This document shows positions 1 to 6,608 of a DNA stretch of 18,037 nt, one piece after another (positions within the stretch are counted from its first letter, which is position 1; each line of letters starts with the position of its first letter). The position numbers and the translations under genes were made by a program. Origin of the DNA: CAZSPL01 sp964608735 (lineage in GTDB: Bacteria; JAJVIF01; JAPKYR01; CAZSPL01); assembly GCA_964608735.1 (NCBI GenBank), contig CAZSPL010000054.1, forward strand, positions 1-18,037, given 5' to 3'. The notes below the pieces were generated by a model, which worked only from the letters and a program-made list of their open reading frames with translations, did no database searches and was not told where the DNA came from.

Positions 1-99
1 TAGTCTCGCACCCACAAATGCGACCAGACGATTGAGAATCGCTTCATCTACAATGCCCTCTACGGCACCCCAGATTTCTGTTGTTGAAGTTGAAGGCAT
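1..99 (-). CDS. TOPRIM-like protein, N-terminal 33 residues only (runs off left edge)
   Basis: Reading the minus strand from an ATG at 99 gives 33 codons with no stop up to position 1, so this is the beginning of a gene whose body lies outside the window. The peptide contains a short beta strand followed by V-E-G, then D-E-A and a helix (GAVEGIVDEAILNRLV). That resembles the first TOPRIM motif, in which the Glu after the hydrophobic strand binds metal, as in OLD-like nucleases and DUF4276/DUF4435-type proteins. The ORF overlaps the end of the upstream ATPase gene by 40 nt on the same strand, implying co-transcription and translational coupling. The ribosome site is weak (GGTG, 8 nt before the ATG). 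The reading frame is seen directly. The family call rests on one motif in 33 residues and is inference; a nuclease role is unproven. Confidence 0.55.
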   Translation of the reverse strand, partial: MPSTSTTEIWGAVEGIVDEAILNRLVAFVGARL

Positions 100-1262
100 T
101 GTTTCACACCAAAAAGAAGCAATTGGCTTATATTCTTAGGACTGGTAGGAGGAATAACAGCTTCAGCTAATGATACTCCTCCATCAAGCAAATCAATAAC
201 TTGCGTATATCTGGATACTGGGATCACGGCAGTCGCCTCATCCCCCGGGACAAGGAGAAATACTTCATCCCTATCAATCCCTTCATCCCGAAGTAGGTCG
301 CTTGAATGCGTGCTAACCCAAAACTGCCTGCCGGTCTGGCGCTGGATACGAGCAAACATCTGTGGGATATATCTAACCACTTCAGGATGCAGAGACAATT
401 CTGGCTCTTCTAAGAGAAGCGGCCCGACGCCATTAAGCATAGACCAAAGGAGCCCCACTAACCTTAGCGTGCCATCCGAAAATCGCTCCTCAGTCTGCCA
501 GGCCCCGGTTGGTCGCCAATGCATAAACTTCCCCTTCAAATGGGGCTTTCCACTTGCGTCTGATGCCAGAACCATTTCTTTCACTTGAGGAGCCGCTACG
601 CTTAAAGCTTCGGATATTCTCCTCAATCTTGCGTTTCTAGTCTTCTCAGTTGTATCAGCAATCTGCCTAAGAAAATCCCCGCCGTAAGGATCATCCCTTT
701 TGCCGATAGATCTTTCAGGTTCCCTAATTAATTGTGGAACAATATGCAGATATTTTATGGACTCAAAAAAATCCGCGATTTCTCGGAAATCCTTGTTTGC
801 ATGAACTTGTTCCAAATGAGTCTGAGTCAACCTTTCGTTATCAGCCTTGTCCTTGCCATCCGGGCGTACGCGTATTTCTGTTCCGTCCTTGCGCACAATC
901 TCCTTTGTAATTAATTGATGACGCTGCTTGTCTTGATTGAAACCTAATTCATATTCCCACTTATCAGGGTTCTCAGAATCGCCAATCCGCACGCGAATTC
1001 TAATCTCAGGATATTTCCTGGCATAAAGACATCGTAAGCTTTTTACTCCACCCCTTCTCAGAACACTTCCCTGAAATCCTCCTCCTACAGATACAATGTC
1101 ATGGAGAAAGCGAATCGCGTCCAATAAGTTTGATTTTCCGGATGCGTTTGGCCCCACGAGAAATACACGCCGCTGTAGATCAATATCAAACTTCTTGAAA
1201 TTGCGCCAATTCTCAACGTATAGATTAGTGATCCGCATAGTTTTCTCTTTAGGTTTATGCAT
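60..1262 (-). CDS. AAA/ABC-type ATPase (AAA_21/RecF-like), probable partner of the TOPRIM gene
   Basis: About 400 residues. Near the N-terminus is a Walker A loop (GPNASGKS, about residues 37-44 from the ATG at 1262). An ABC-like signature follows (FSDGTLR, about 261-267), then Walker B with catalytic Glu (LLLEEPE, about 282-288) and an H-loop (STHS, about 317-320). This order is typical of RecF/SMC-like head-only ATPases such as predicted ATPases of COG4637/AAA_21 type. The start is uncertain: TTG at 1271, ATG at 1262 and ATG at 1238 are in frame. I chose 1262 because AGGA lies 9 nt upstream. The next gene begins inside its 3' end and looks TOPRIM-like; ATPase+TOPRIM pairs are known in anti-phage systems such as OLD-type and PARIS. 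Base composition is AT-richer than the genes to its right, suggesting acquisition by transfer. The ATPase assignment is firm; a defence role is inference. Confidence 0.88.
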   Translation of the reverse strand: MHKPKEKTMRITNLYVENWRNFKKFDIDLQRRVFLVGPNASGKSNLLDAIRFLHDIVSVGGGFQGSVLRRGGVKSLRCLYARKYPEIRIRVRIGDSENPDKWEYELGFNQDKQRHQLITKEIVRKDGTEIRVRPDGKDKADNERLTQTHLEQVHANKDFREIADFFESIKYLHIVPQLIREPERSIGKRDDPYGGDFLRQIADTTEKTRNARLRRISEALSVAAPQVKEMVLASDASGKPHLKGKFMHWRPTGAWQTEERFSDGTLRLVGLLWSMLNGVGPLLLEEPELSLHPEVVRYIPQMFARIQRQTGRQFWVSTHSSDLLRDEGIDRDEVFLLVPGDEATAVIPVSRYTQVIDLLDGGVSLAEAVIPPTSPKNISQLLLFGVKQCLQLQQQKSGVP

Positions 1263-1362
1263 CTCTATCAATCCTCATTCCAAGGATGCCAATGCAGTTA
1301 CACCTGCATTTTCAGCTTCTCAGCTTTCCTCCCTGTCTTTTAAAATGATAGCAAATTCCCTC

Positions 1363-2808
1363 TCAATACGCTCCCTTCGGACTCAGGACAACGTTGGCGG
1401 TGAGGAGCATTATCTGGAAGTCGAGTGAGAGGGAGAAGTTGTGCAGGTAGAAGACGTCGAACAGCACAGCTTCCTCGAACTGGAGCCTATTGCGCCCGCA
1501 TATCTGCCAGAGCCCCGTAAGCCCGACCCATCCGCGGATGCGGTATGTGTGCCAGTCCTCGTACTGCGCCACTTCCTCGGGCAGCGGCGGCCTCGGCCCG
1601 ACGATGGACATCTCCCCCTTCAACACGTTGATAAACTGCGGGATTTCATCGAGGGAGAATTTCCTCAGCATTTTACCGGTTTTGGTGATGCGCGGGTCGT
1701 CCTTGAGCTTGAACATATGCCCCTTCACGAAGCTCTGCGCGGCGAGTTCGCGCTTCCGCTTCTCGGCGTCGATGACCATGGTGCGGAATTTGTAGAGCTT
1801 GAATGTTTTCCCGAGGCGTTGCACCCTCTCCTGCGTGAACAGCGGCGGCCCGCCATCCTCACGCCAAATCATGAATGCGATCGCGAGCCACAGCGGGGAA
1901 CCGATTACAAGCACGCAGAGGGCGAAGAATATATCCCACAGGCGTTTCATCCATCGACGCCAGAGCGACGCGCGTCCGCCGCCGAAGATGATCACCGGCA
2001 CGCCCCTGAATTCCTCGACGAAGAGGGGAAGCTTGTCCCAGAGTATCTTGAAGTTGTTCGACAGCACTCGTATGGTGACCGGCAACCCGGCGACTTCCCT
2101 GAAATAGGTGAAGATCTCAGGCGCTTGTCCTTCGGGCAGGCAGATGATGACTTCGTCGATAGCGCCCTGGGTGACGTAAGTGCGGAGCTTGTCGGAGTGA
2201 TGATAGCGCTTGATGCCGTCGTCGGGGCTGACATCACCCGGCACCGGCACGATCCCCACCGGGCGCCAGCCTTCCTGTGGATTGTCGCACAGTCTCTTAT
2301 ACAGCGCCCGGGAAACATCATTGTCGCCGATGATTATCATCCTGCGGTTGGCGATTCCCTTGAGATGCAGGAAATTCCCGGCCTGCCTCATGACGAAGCG
2401 GAAAAAGTGGATGAATATCACAGTGCTGAACAGGAAGGTCAGGAGGAATGTTCGCGAGACGTTGAACATCTTGATGAAGTACATCTCGATGATGACGATG
2501 AAGAACGCAAGCAGGCACGCCTTGAGGAGTGTGAGCGGGTCTCCTGAGCCTGAGATGTAGCGGCGCGATTCATAGAGACGGAAGTATTTGAAAACGATGT
2601 AATACGTCACCGCGGCCATGGCGAATATCATCGGCACCTGTTCGATGGTGAAGACATTGACCTGCCATGTGACGATGTCGGGGATAACAAAGCGCGCGAA
2701 TTTCCAGGCGAGAGCGAGGGAGCCGATGTCGGCGGCGACCTTCAGGCAGAATGTGAATACGCGGCTGAGCTTGAGCAGCCACCTGTAATTTTCACGCTTA
2801 TCGCCCAT
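1363..2808 (-). CDS. Polyprenyl-phosphate sugar-1-phosphate transferase (bacterial sugar transferase, EPS type)
   Basis: 481 residues with the full architecture of WbaP/WcaJ-type initiating transferases. Four membrane segments lie at about 14-40, 58-76, 95-113 and 120-138. A Rossmann-like CoA-binding_3 domain starts at about 155 (IIIGDND), and a further membrane helix lies at about 288-315. The cytosolic catalytic domain spans 320-481, with KLYKFRTM, the DDPR segment at 370-373, SLDEIPQ at 385-391, NVLKGEMSIVGPRP at 394-407 and GLTGLWQICGR at 429-438. The family moves a sugar-1-phosphate from a UDP-sugar to undecaprenyl phosphate, the first membrane step of exopolysaccharide or O-antigen synthesis. 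The ATG follows the stop of the upstream glycosyltransferase by 3 nt (TGAAACATG) with no strong ribosome site, so translation is probably coupled. The sugar donor cannot be read from sequence. Confidence 0.93.
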   Translation of the reverse strand: MGDKRENYRWLLKLSRVFTFCLKVAADIGSLALAWKFARFVIPDIVTWQVNVFTIEQVPMIFAMAAVTYYIVFKYFRLYESRRYISGSGDPLTLLKACLLAFFIVIIEMYFIKMFNVSRTFLLTFLFSTVIFIHFFRFVMRQAGNFLHLKGIANRRMIIIGDNDVSRALYKRLCDNPQEGWRPVGIVPVPGDVSPDDGIKRYHHSDKLRTYVTQGAIDEVIICLPEGQAPEIFTYFREVAGLPVTIRVLSNNFKILWDKLPLFVEEFRGVPVIIFGGGRASLWRRWMKRLWDIFFALCVLVIGSPLWLAIAFMIWREDGGPPLFTQERVQRLGKTFKLYKFRTMVIDAEKRKRELAAQSFVKGHMFKLKDDPRITKTGKMLRKFSLDEIPQFINVLKGEMSIVGPRPPLPEEVAQYEDWHTYRIRGWVGLTGLWQICGRNRLQFEEAVLFDVFYLHNFSLSLDFQIMLLTANVVLSPKGAY

Positions 2809-2811
2809 GTT

Positions 2812-3612
2812 TCATTTCAGCGATGGACGCTTCGGAAATCCTCCATGCTTGAGGATGAATTTCAGGAAACTCACCATGTGATGCCGGTTCGCTTTCGACA
2901 GCGGACTCTTCCGGCTCACCCTTTCGTAATGATGAACGAATACGGCTTCCGGTAAGTAAATCACTTTATACCCGGTTCGCCAACATGTAAGGCATAAATC
3001 GACATCCTCGAAGTAGAGGAAATATCGCGGGTCGAAGATGCGGTTTCCCATCTTCGCGATGAGCTCGCGACGGATGAACATCGCGGCGCCGATAGCCCAG
3101 TCGATTTCCATCGTTCGCGAGAAATCTTCATCCATCATCATGTAGCGGCGGAAATATGCAGGCGGGCTTTCATCGTTACGCCACGGCGCGCGGGCATAGA
3201 GGGCGGATTTCCAGTCGTAGAAGCGCCTGACCGATTCCTGCATCGTGCCGTCGGGATAGGTCAGCTTCGGGCATACGATACCAGCATCGGGATGTTCATC
3301 GAGATATTTCAGGGCTGATGTAATCGCCCCTTTTTCGGGTATAGCATCGGGGTTGCAGAGAAGGATGACGTCGCCGGATGATTTGGAGTAGCCGAGATTG
3401 ACGCCGCGTCCGAAGCCGAGATTGGAGCCGGGGATGAGGAGTTTTGCGTAATGCGATTCGCAGAGCGATGAGAGATTTTCGGCGGGGTAGTTGTTGACGA
3501 CGATAATTTCGCGGGGTTGATCAACATCCACCGAGTTAAGTACCGGCAGGGATTCAGTTAGGTGCTTACCGGAATTGTAGGCGACAAGGATTATTGAAAG
3601 ATTGACAGCCAC
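2812..3612 (-). CDS. GT2-family glycosyltransferase (rhamnosyltransferase-like)
   Basis: 266 residues, a soluble GT-A fold enzyme. The N-terminus has the family strand SIILVAYNSG (residues 5-14), then EIIVVNN, PGSNLGFGRGVNLG and LLCNPDA, which takes the place of the DXD metal site as in WbbL/RfbF-type rhamnosyltransferases. The acceptor half has WAIGAAMFIRR and YFEDVDLCLTCWRTGY (the ED..L motif). The length is usual for the family. It sits first in an operon with the initiating sugar-phosphate transferase 3 nt downstream, so it plausibly adds an early sugar to the same lipid-linked repeat unit; that is inference. The start is GTG at 3612, since an in-frame stop lies just upstream and no other start is near. 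No Shine-Dalgarno sequence is visible. The donor sugar is unknown. Confidence 0.9.
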   Translation of the reverse strand: MAVNLSIILVAYNSGKHLTESLPVLNSVDVDQPREIIVVNNYPAENLSSLCESHYAKLLIPGSNLGFGRGVNLGYSKSSGDVILLCNPDAIPEKGAITSALKYLDEHPDAGIVCPKLTYPDGTMQESVRRFYDWKSALYARAPWRNDESPPAYFRRYMMMDEDFSRTMEIDWAIGAAMFIRRELIAKMGNRIFDPRYFLYFEDVDLCLTCWRTGYKVIYLPEAVFVHHYERVSRKSPLSKANRHHMVSFLKFILKHGGFPKRPSLK

Positions 3613-3663
3613 GGTATATAAACTATATCAGAGAGTGCGCATTGCGCATATATGGAAAGCTGA

Positions 3664-3691
3664 TTCACACAGGCCGTTTTTAAGTTATAAT
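3664..3691 (+). promoter_or_regulatory. Sigma-70-type promoter for pcm
   Basis: TTCACA (3664-3669, 5 of 6 matches to the -35 consensus), a 16-nt spacer, then a perfect TATAAT at 3686-3691. The expected transcript start near 3698 leaves about 75 nt of leader before the pcm ATG. It supports the start at 3773 over the much longer in-frame extension, whose first codons would lie upstream of the transcript. Confidence 0.6.
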
Positions 3692-3734
3692 TTTCACCCG
3701 GTAAAGGAAGCAAATAAATCCGGGAAGCGTCGCT

Positions 3735-3776
3735 ATGAATTCCAGCACCGCCCAGTCAACCGGGGATTCAACATGA
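3735..3776 (+). CDS. Possible 13-codon leader peptide coupled to pcm
   Basis: A short reading frame, ATG at 3735 to TGA at 3774-3776, encodes MNSSTAQSTGDST. GGGAAG lies 7 nt before its ATG. Its stop overlaps the pcm start codon as ATGA, the classical arrangement for translational coupling. It lies inside the predicted pcm leader. The arrangement is seen directly; translation is not shown and a chance ORF this short is quite possible. The peptide is rich in Ser and Thr and has no runs of one amino acid suggesting attenuation. Confidence 0.25.
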   Translation: MNSSTAQSTGDST

Positions 3777-4408
3777 ACGATTTCAAAACCGCGAGGAACA
3801 GTATGGTCGATTACCAGATAGCGTCGCGCGGGGTTCATGACGAAATGGTGCTCGCGGCGATGCGCACTGTACCGCGGCATGCGTTCGTACCGGATGAAAT
3901 GCTCGACCGGGCGTATGATGACTGCCCGCTTCCCATCGGACTCGGGCAGACGATATCGCAGCCGTTTATCGTGGCATACATGACCGAGTTGCTCGCGCTT
4001 GAGGGGGAGGAGAAGGTGCTCGATGTCGGCACCGGGTCGGGATACCAGGCGGCGATACTCGCCGAGATCGCGGCGGAAGTCCACTGCATCGAGCGGGTGC
4101 CGTCGCTGCTCCGGGAAGCTGTCATCAAACTGAAATCACTGGGATACAAGAATGTTTATTTCTACGAGGGGGATGGCTGGCTCGGGCTGCCCGAAGTCGC
4201 GCCGTTCGACGCGATAATGGTAGCGGCCGCGGCGGACAGTATCCCCGATGCGCTGAAGAAGCAGCTTTCGCCCGAAGGGGGGCGGATGGTGATCCCGGTC
4301 GGAAGCGATAACTGGCAGGAGTTGAAACTCGTCGAGCGCAACGGCAACAAGTTCAAGACGTCGAGCAAGGGTGACGTCAGGTTCGTGCCGCTTATAAGGG
4401 GAGACTAA
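3773..4408 (+). CDS. pcm: Protein-L-isoaspartate O-methyltransferase
   Basis: 211 residues, the normal size for this cytosolic repair enzyme, which uses S-adenosylmethionine to methylate L-isoaspartyl residues in damaged proteins so that they revert to aspartate. The family landmarks are present. An N-terminal helix ends in MVDYQIASRG (11-20), GQTISQP at 58-64 carries the catalytic Ser region, and VLDVGTGSGYQAA at 82-94 is the SAM-binding motif I. The acidic motif lies near HCIERV, followed by PFDAIMVAAAA and the C-terminal RFVPL. The ATG at 3773 is preceded by GGGG about 8 nt upstream. The frame stays open further 5', but those extra 57 residues have no family match and lie across the promoter. 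The gene converges with serS, 37 nt away. Confidence 0.95.
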   Translation: MNDFKTARNSMVDYQIASRGVHDEMVLAAMRTVPRHAFVPDEMLDRAYDDCPLPIGLGQTISQPFIVAYMTELLALEGEEKVLDVGTGSGYQAAILAEIAAEVHCIERVPSLLREAVIKLKSLGYKNVYFYEGDGWLGLPEVAPFDAIMVAAAADSIPDALKKQLSPEGGRMVIPVGSDNWQELKLVERNGNKFKTSSKGDVRFVPLIRGD

Positions 4409-4409
4409 T

Positions 4410-4430
4410 CACGCGTTTCGAAAAACCGTG
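4410..4430. terminator. Hairpin between convergent pcm and serS
   Basis: Arms CACG-C-GTTT and AAAC-CGTG with a CGAA loop form an 8-bp stem with one bulged C in the 37-nt gap between the two stop codons. No clean U-tract follows on either strand, so it may only weakly end or protect both transcripts. It is the only structure I see in this gap. Confidence 0.35.
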
Positions 4431-4445
4431 GGAATAAGGCCGGGG

Positions 4446-5735
4446 TCATCTGACGGGAGTGATTTCTTCCAGGCCCCCGGTGAACGGCCAAAGAATATCA
4501 GGGATCTCAATGGAGCCGTCTTCCCTCTGGTAATGCTCCATCAGCGCACTCATGAGGCGCGATGTCGCAAGGGCGGAGCCGTTGAGAGTATGCACGAATT
4601 CGAGTTTCTTGCTCTCCTCGCGCCTGAAGCGTATGTTGGCGCGTCGCGCCTGGTAATCGGTGCAGTTCGAGCACGAGCTTACCTCGTAGAATTTCCCCTG
4701 GCTGGGAATCCATCCCTCGATGTCATATGTCTTCGCCGACTGGGTCGCGAGGTCGCCCGAGACGAGGAGGGTTGTCCTGAACGGGAGCGCGAGCCTTCGC
4801 ATGCATTCCTCGGCGCAGTCGGTCATGCGTTCGAGCTCATCGGATGATTCTTCCGGCAGGCAGAACGAGAACATCTCCACCTTGTGGAACTGGTGCATGC
4901 GTATCAGCCCCCGCTCGTCGCGGCCGTAGGTGCCGGCTTCGCGGCGGAAGCATGGCGTGAACGCGCACAACTGGACGGGGAGTTCTTCTTCCTCGAGCTT
5001 GTCGCCGCGGAACATGTTGAGCAGCGGCACTTCGCCGGTCGGGATGAGCGCGTAGCCGTCGGTGTCGACAAAATAGGACTGCTCGCGGAATTTGGGATAC
5101 TGCGCCGACGAGAACATGCTTTCGGCGTTGACGAGGTAGGGGGGTATGATAAGGCTGTGGCCGAATTCGCGGACGTTGATGTCTATGAGCCACGAAATAA
5201 GTCCCCATTCGAGGCGCGCGAGGCTGTTCTTGTAGATGACGAAATTCGAGCCGGTGAGTTTTGCTCCGCGCTCGAAGTCGAGGCCGTCGCATAGAGTGCC
5301 GAGCGCGACGTGGTCGCGGAAGAACGACCCGATGGCTTCGGACTTGCGCGCATGGCCGAACGTACGCACGACGAGATTGTTTTCCTTGTCGAGGTCGAGC
5401 GGGGTGTCATCGTCGGGGATGTTCGGTAGGACCTCCATGATCGACTGAAGCTGCTCCTGGACATCCTTCAGCTCGTCATCGATTTTCTCGATGGCGTCGC
5501 CGAGGCTATTAACCGCGGCCTTTGCCGCGCCGACGTCGCCGCCGTCCTTGATAATCTCCCCGATCTGCTTCGATGCCGAATTTTTTTCAGCCTTCAGGGA
5601 TTCGACGCTCGTGATGAGCTCGCGGCGGCGCGTATCAAGCTGTTCGATATTGCCCAGGTCGATACCCGGCTCCCGCAGCTTCAGTTTCGGCTCGATTTCA
5701 TCCTTCTCGGCAATCAGTCTCTTTATATCCAGCAT
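4446..5735 (-). CDS. serS: Seryl-tRNA synthetase
   Basis: 429 residues, full length for bacterial SerRS, the class II synthetase that charges tRNA-Ser (and tRNA-Sec where present). Residues 1-105 form the charged two-helix coiled-coil arm that grips the tRNA variable loop. The catalytic core carries IPTGEVPL at 231-238, with the TxE element that recognises serine. Motif 2 lies in CFRREAGTYGRDERG (262-276), and SSCSNCTDYQARRANIR at 353-369 is highly characteristic. Motif 3 is NGSALATSRLM (385-395), ending GSIEIPDILWPFTGG. The ATG at 5735 has GGGTG about 5 nt upstream. A possible -10 (CATAAT, minus strand, 5764-5769) lies upstream, but its -35 is poor. No T-box is visible in the leader. The gene is divergent from rpiA. 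Confidence 0.98.
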   Translation of the reverse strand: MLDIKRLIAEKDEIEPKLKLREPGIDLGNIEQLDTRRRELITSVESLKAEKNSASKQIGEIIKDGGDVGAAKAAVNSLGDAIEKIDDELKDVQEQLQSIMEVLPNIPDDDTPLDLDKENNLVVRTFGHARKSEAIGSFFRDHVALGTLCDGLDFERGAKLTGSNFVIYKNSLARLEWGLISWLIDINVREFGHSLIIPPYLVNAESMFSSAQYPKFREQSYFVDTDGYALIPTGEVPLLNMFRGDKLEEEELPVQLCAFTPCFRREAGTYGRDERGLIRMHQFHKVEMFSFCLPEESSDELERMTDCAEECMRRLALPFRTTLLVSGDLATQSAKTYDIEGWIPSQGKFYEVSSCSNCTDYQARRANIRFRREESKKLEFVHTLNGSALATSRLMSALMEHYQREDGSIEIPDILWPFTGGLEEITPVR

Positions 5736-5842
5736 GCTTCACCCGCTCGACAATCTGCGTTACATTATGCCCGGAATACTTCGTGCAGCGAAAAATACAA
5801 AGCAGTAGTTTACCGCAAAGGCGGGTTTTCGTGAAGCGCGGT

Positions 5843-5871
5843 TTGGCATAGAATGGCCAATAGTATAAAAT
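5843..5871 (+). promoter_or_regulatory. Sigma-70-type promoter for the rpiA operon
   Basis: TTGGCA (5843-5848, 5/6) and TAAAAT (5866-5871, 5/6) separated by exactly 17 nt. The expected start near 5878 gives a leader of about 38 nt to the rpiA ATG. It lies in the 180-bp divergent region between serS and rpiA. Confidence 0.55.
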
Positions 5872-5915
5872 TCATACGTTGGGACAGCTCAGGATTTTTT
5901 CGCGAGGCTGCGTGA

Positions 5916-6602
5916 ATGGAAAATGAAGAACTGAAAAAGGCGGCCGGGATAGCGGCGGTAAAGTATGTCGAGGACGGCATGAGCCTCGGGCTTGGCACCG
6001 GGAGCACAGTGCGATACAGCATCCTCGAAATCGGGCGGCGTATCCGCGAGGAAGGGCTGAACGTGCGCGGTATCCCGACGAGCAAAGCCACCGAGACACT
6101 TGCCATCGAGCAGGGCATCCCATTAACTGATTTCAAGGAAGTCGAAAAGCTTGATCTCACCATCGACGGGGCGGATGAAGTCGACCCTCGGCTTACATTG
6201 ATAAAAGGGGGCGGCGGCGCGCTGCTGAGGGAAAAGATAGTCGCGGCGAATTCGAAGAAGATGATCGCGGTGGTGGATGAGTCGAAACTCGTCGAGGAAC
6301 TCGGCACTACATTCCCGTTGCCGGTGGAAATCGTGCCTTTCGGATGCGCGGCGCTGCTGCGGTTGTTCAAGACATTCAATTGTGACTATGTGCAGCTCCG
6401 GATGAACAACGACGGCACGCCGTATCTTACCGACAACGGCAACTGCATCCTTATGTGCAAGTTCGAGATAATCACCGCGCCGGATTTAACGGAGCGGTTC
6501 ATCGACCAGATACCCGGCGTCGTCGAATGCGGCCTGTTCGTCGACCTGTGCAGCCGGGTGATCGTCGCGGGCCGTGACGGGGTCCGCGAGATGACGATTT
6601 AA
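5916..6602 (+). CDS. rpiA: Ribose-5-phosphate isomerase A
   Basis: 228 residues, usual for RpiA, which interconverts ribose-5-phosphate and ribulose-5-phosphate in the non-oxidative pentose phosphate pathway (cytosol, dimer). The phosphate-binding loop GLGTGST lies at 25-31. The catalytic block DGADEVD at 84-90 corresponds to the paired active-site Asp residues, and KGGGGALLREK at 97-107 supplies the Lys and catalytic Glu (E106, equivalent to E. coli E103). LTDNGNCI at 171-178 follows; most relatives have a DGN-type motif here. GAGG lies 8 nt before the ATG. It is followed after only 6 nt, in the same frame, by a membrane glycosyltransferase gene, so the two are probably co-transcribed although no metabolic link is obvious. 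Confidence 0.97.
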   Translation: MENEELKKAAGIAAVKYVEDGMSLGLGTGSTVRYSILEIGRRIREEGLNVRGIPTSKATETLAIEQGIPLTDFKEVEKLDLTIDGADEVDPRLTLIKGGGGALLREKIVAANSKKMIAVVDESKLVEELGTTFPLPVEIVPFGCAALLRLFKTFNCDYVQLRMNNDGTPYLTDNGNCILMCKFEIITAPDLTERFIDQIPGVVECGLFVDLCSRVIVAGRDGVREMTI

Positions 6603-6608
6603 CGGATA

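Noticed and set aside
1292..1309. ATGCAG / CTGCAT hairpin upstream of the ATPase gene
   Set aside because: A 6-bp stem without a T-tract in the relevant direction and about 30 nt before the start. It could be an operator, but nothing else supports it.
1441..2547. Plus-strand ORF of 368 codons
   Set aside because: It lies opposite the sugar-phosphate transferase, which has complete family motifs. Its product is a low-complexity D/E/H-rich chain typical of the antisense frame of a GC-rich gene.
3602..3629. TTGACA (3602-3607) and TATATC (3624-3629), 16 nt apart, as a second plus-strand promoter
   Set aside because: The -35 is perfect, but the -10 matches at only four positions and the element overlaps the start of the opposite gene. 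The promoter at 3664-3691 is better placed.
3602..3772. N-terminal extension of pcm by 57 codons
   Set aside because: The extra residues do not look like the family, there is no ribosome site, and the region contains the promoter. The ATG at 3773 gives the standard length.
5810..5840. CCGC-AAAG-GCGG hairpin with TTTT in the serS/rpiA gap
   Set aside because: Only 4 bp of stem, upstream of both divergent genes, with no transcript that would need ending there.
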